This document shows positions 61,757-64,000 of a DNA stretch of 64,000 nucleotides, piece by piece. The notes beneath the pieces are model-generated. The model saw only the letters and a list, made by a program, of their open reading frames with translations, had not been told where the DNA came from and ran no database searches. Both the position numbers and the translations under genes were made by a program. The first letter of the stretch is position 1. Each line of letters opens with the position of its first letter. This DNA comes from Lacinutrix algicola (GTDB lineage: Bacteria > Bacteroidota > Bacteroidia > Flavobacteriales > Flavobacteriaceae), in NCBI RefSeq assembly GCF_001418085.1, contig NZ_LIQH01000040.1:124001-188000 (forward strand). Reading direction: 5' to 3'.

Positions 61757-63973
61757 TTAAGCTAAAACCTCATCTTCTTCTTCCATCATCATTTTGTAAT
61801 GCTCAATATGTTTAGTTTTTTCAAAAATAGCTCTAAATACTTTTTTATAATTATTTATAGTATCATCTTGATACTCAATATATAAATCATCATTAATCGT
61901 ATGAGAACCATCATTAATCCAACTAATTAAAGCTCTACAAATGTCTTGTTCTTCCCTTGTGTCAAATTTACCAATTAATTTATCATCTCTATCCTTTCCA
62001 AGTAATCTAAAATAATTTTCAATAATTCGTCTCATAGTGTTTTGAACAGATACAAGAGAGTTTTCTTGTTTTAATTCTTTCCATAATAGTTCATATGAGG
62101 AATGAATTGGGTTTTCTTGACCAAAGATTTGAATAGTACTTTTTTTGTCTTTCTTTCTTAAGATCCAAAAATGCGTACTATTTAATTTGGTGTTACCTCC
62201 TCCAACAAAAGATACTTCTTTATGAAAAAACACATTATGAGTTAATAGTATCACCTGAAGTATGTTTCCTTTATCATCTCTTACATCTTTTAGAATGTTT
62301 TTAATCAGAGTACTCACTACAAATAAAATATTACTATCCAAACTAGAAATTGGATCATCAATTACAAGTAGTTTATCTTCTGAAATTTTTCCTTGCTCCA
62401 ATGAACCTTTGGCTATTTGTAAAAAGTATAAAAAAGTAATAAAGGTTACCTCTCCTTCACTTAAAGTAGATTCCGCTAAAGAGCCATCTTCTCGTTGTAT
62501 TTCATAATGATTATCTTCTTTTTTAGATGGAACAATCGTAAAACTTTGGAATCCATAAGTTTTTAAAGTATTGTTGATTTGAATGACAGTTGGCTCAGAA
62601 CTAGTAACATTTAAACTTAATTCATCAATTGCAACTTTAAGTAATCTATGTTTCTCTTTAAATTCATCATATTGCCCTTTAATTCCATTTATACTTTTGT
62701 TTAGAGATTCAAGTTCTTTAACATAGCTGTTAATATTTACTTTATTATCCTCTATAAGATATTTCCATATTGAGCTTATCAATTCATTCTTTTCATTTGA
62801 ATAATCTAAAACAATTTTATTATGATTATCTATAGATATATTGGCTTCGGTAAGTAATGAATTTAAATTATCTAATTGTTCTCCAATAGATGTTAAATTT
62901 ATTTCTCTACTTGGTTCTGATATTTTACTTTGTAGATATTCTTTATTAACACTAAACTCGCTAATTAGGGTTTTTAAATTTGCCGAAAATAGATTAATAT
63001 TTAGTATTGTTTTTTTATTATCGTTTTCTTTCTTTTCAATTTGATTTAATTGATTTACAATTGTAGTAGCTTCTCGAAGATATTCTTCTTTAAAATTTTT
63101 AATATACTTTAAATCTTTAGTGAAATTCTCATCAAAGAATTCGTCCAATTGAGTTTTAAAATCAGATGTAATTGTTTCTTCTTGACAAAATGGACAAATA
63201 GTTTCTGTTTCGTCTAATAGACCTTTACCTTTTATAATCCAATCATCAATATTAAGTTTTTGAATAAGTTTAGCAATATCAACATCAGCTTTTCCTATAA
63301 TTTTCTTCTGCCAAATTTCATCTTTTTCAATCTCTACTAATCTTTTAAAATCAATGACATCAAAAGAATCTATTCTTTTTGGCGGTTCTCCAAAAATAGT
63401 TTGTGATTTTGTTTTTATAATCTCTATTTCTAAAAGTGGCGTAGTATTATTTTTAAACTCTTTTATTATTTTATCATAAAAAGCATCTTTACTTTTCATA
63501 GAACCAACAAAAGCTTCTTTGAAGAGAACTTTATGTTTTTGAAAAATACTCTTCCATATTTCCTCCTTAAACATTAAAACCTTCTCATCTCTTTTATTAT
63601 TTTGTGTATTTAGTGATGATTCACGTTTAAGATATTGTTCTTTTAAATTTTTAAGTTCTTCTTTTTTAGTATTAATTATATTTATTTCATCTTTAGAAGC
63701 TTTTCCTAATGTGAAAACGCCACTAAGTTTTCCTTTCTCAAAATACTCTTCCCTAAATTTTTTATTATATACAAGTGTTTCAAGTTCTGTATTATTGTAC
63801 CATTCTTTTTTGCAATCAGAATAAATCTCTTCATTAGAGTCATAGAGGAAGTTAGATATTGTTGTTTTACCTGTTCCATTAGATCCATAAATAAAGTTTA
63901 CCTTTTTTAGATTTTTTATCTCTACTGGATCTATATAGGTAGCAATATTATGTAGTTTAATATTTTTAATCAT
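61757..63973 (-). CDS. AAA_13 family ATPase, RloC-like candidate anticodon nuclease
   Basis: Protein of 738 residues from ATG at 63973; an in-frame TTG at the window edge could extend it. Walker A GSNGTGKTT (31-38), coiled coils with a CPFC hook (Cys260, Cys263), ABC signature LSEGE, Walker B LLVIDDPISSLDS and H-loop LLTHN give the SMC/Rad50-like AAA_13 layout. After the ATPase domain come Arg648-x3-Glu652 (RRIIENYFRLLG) and His691 (NDGSHT), the order of the anticodon-nuclease triad of PrrC/RloC. RloC cleaves tRNA in phage-infected cells upon DNA damage. Nuclease assignment is inference; a DNA-repair-type ATPase is the alternative. Confidence 0.6.
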   Translation of the reverse strand: MIKNIKLHNIATYIDPVEIKNLKKVNFIYGSNGTGKTTISNFLYDSNEEIYSDCKKEWYNNTELETLVYNKKFREEYFEKGKLSGVFTLGKASKDEINIINTKKEELKNLKEQYLKRESSLNTQNNKRDEKVLMFKEEIWKSIFQKHKVLFKEAFVGSMKSKDAFYDKIIKEFKNNTTPLLEIEIIKTKSQTIFGEPPKRIDSFDVIDFKRLVEIEKDEIWQKKIIGKADVDIAKLIQKLNIDDWIIKGKGLLDETETICPFCQEETITSDFKTQLDEFFDENFTKDLKYIKNFKEEYLREATTIVNQLNQIEKKENDNKKTILNINLFSANLKTLISEFSVNKEYLQSKISEPSREINLTSIGEQLDNLNSLLTEANISIDNHNKIVLDYSNEKNELISSIWKYLIEDNKVNINSYVKELESLNKSINGIKGQYDEFKEKHRLLKVAIDELSLNVTSSEPTVIQINNTLKTYGFQSFTIVPSKKEDNHYEIQREDGSLAESTLSEGEVTFITFLYFLQIAKGSLEQGKISEDKLLVIDDPISSLDSNILFVVSTLIKNILKDVRDDKGNILQVILLTHNVFFHKEVSFVGGGNTKLNSTHFWILRKKDKKSTIQIFGQENPIHSSYELLWKELKQENSLVSVQNTMRRIIENYFRLLGKDRDDKLIGKFDTREEQDICRALISWINDGSHTINDDLYIEYQDDTINNYKKVFRAIFEKTKHIEHYKMMMEEEDEVLA

Positions 63974-64000
63974 TCTTCTCTGTAATAAATCTTTATACAA

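Overview
The window looks like a chromosomal segment from a marine-type member of the Flavobacteriaceae (phylum Bacteroidota). The evidence is the low G+C content, promoters of the Bacteroidota type (TTG, about 20 nt, TAnnTTTG) with little Shine-Dalgarno signal, and gene families typical of gliding flavobacteria: a sprC-sprD-sprB-sprF cluster, PorP/SprF outer-membrane proteins and gliding-motility C-terminal domains. I cannot name genus or species from the sequence alone. No rRNA, tRNA, CRISPR array, intact insertion sequence or prophage was seen.

Bases 1-7.6 kb hold a redox and electrophile-stress region. It has a partial nitroreductase with a divergent HxlR regulator, a LysR regulator divergent from an MdaB-like quinone reductase, and a minus-strand run of nitroreductase, quinone-oxidoreductase-like MDR, secreted cupin and quinol-monooxygenase-like gene. 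The two nitroreductases share a nearly identical promoter/operator. Between them lie a decayed SDR gene, a MITE-like inverted repeat, REP-like repeats, an orphan PD-(D/E)XK nuclease-like gene and a structured RNA-like element. Bases 7.6-14.7 kb are ordinary metabolic and transport genes (AlkB, BCCT transporter, racemase, LysE, two ThiE-like proteins, LLM flavin enzyme). At 15-16.9 kb is an OmpA-family protein whose beta-barrel domain is duplicated in tandem. At 17.2-22.5 kb a TetR-led operon carries DoxX, an SDR, a nitroreductase, a CurA-like reductase, an iron alcohol dehydrogenase and a DJ-1/Hsp31 lipoprotein, behind a perfect palindrome.

Bases 22.9-44.2 kb are dominated by the gliding adhesin locus: a small secreted protein, a beta-helix-like secreted protein, then sprC, sprD, a 4618-residue sprB and sprF. 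A good promoter precedes the beta-helix gene, so it and the spr genes are probably one operon. SprB is the surface adhesin, SprF its dedicated type IX secretion partner, and SprC/SprD accessory proteins.

Bases 44-56.3 kb contain an S41 peptidase, a redoxin, an AraC regulator, DUF983, two EamA transporters, a zinc-ribbon SDR and a scattered cold-adaptation group: three nearly identical cold-shock proteins, a fatty-acid desaturase with no usual start codon at its apparent N-terminus, and a DEAD-box helicase. Bases 56.4-60.4 kb form a nitric-oxide detoxification operon led by an Rrf2 regulator (membrane protein, cupin, quinol NO reductase, truncated haemoglobin). Bases 60.4-64 kb hold a DUF2130 protein and an AAA_13/RloC-like ATPase with a CxxC hook and an Arg-x3-Glu...His set resembling an anticodon nuclease. 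That pair is the best candidate here for a defence-related system.
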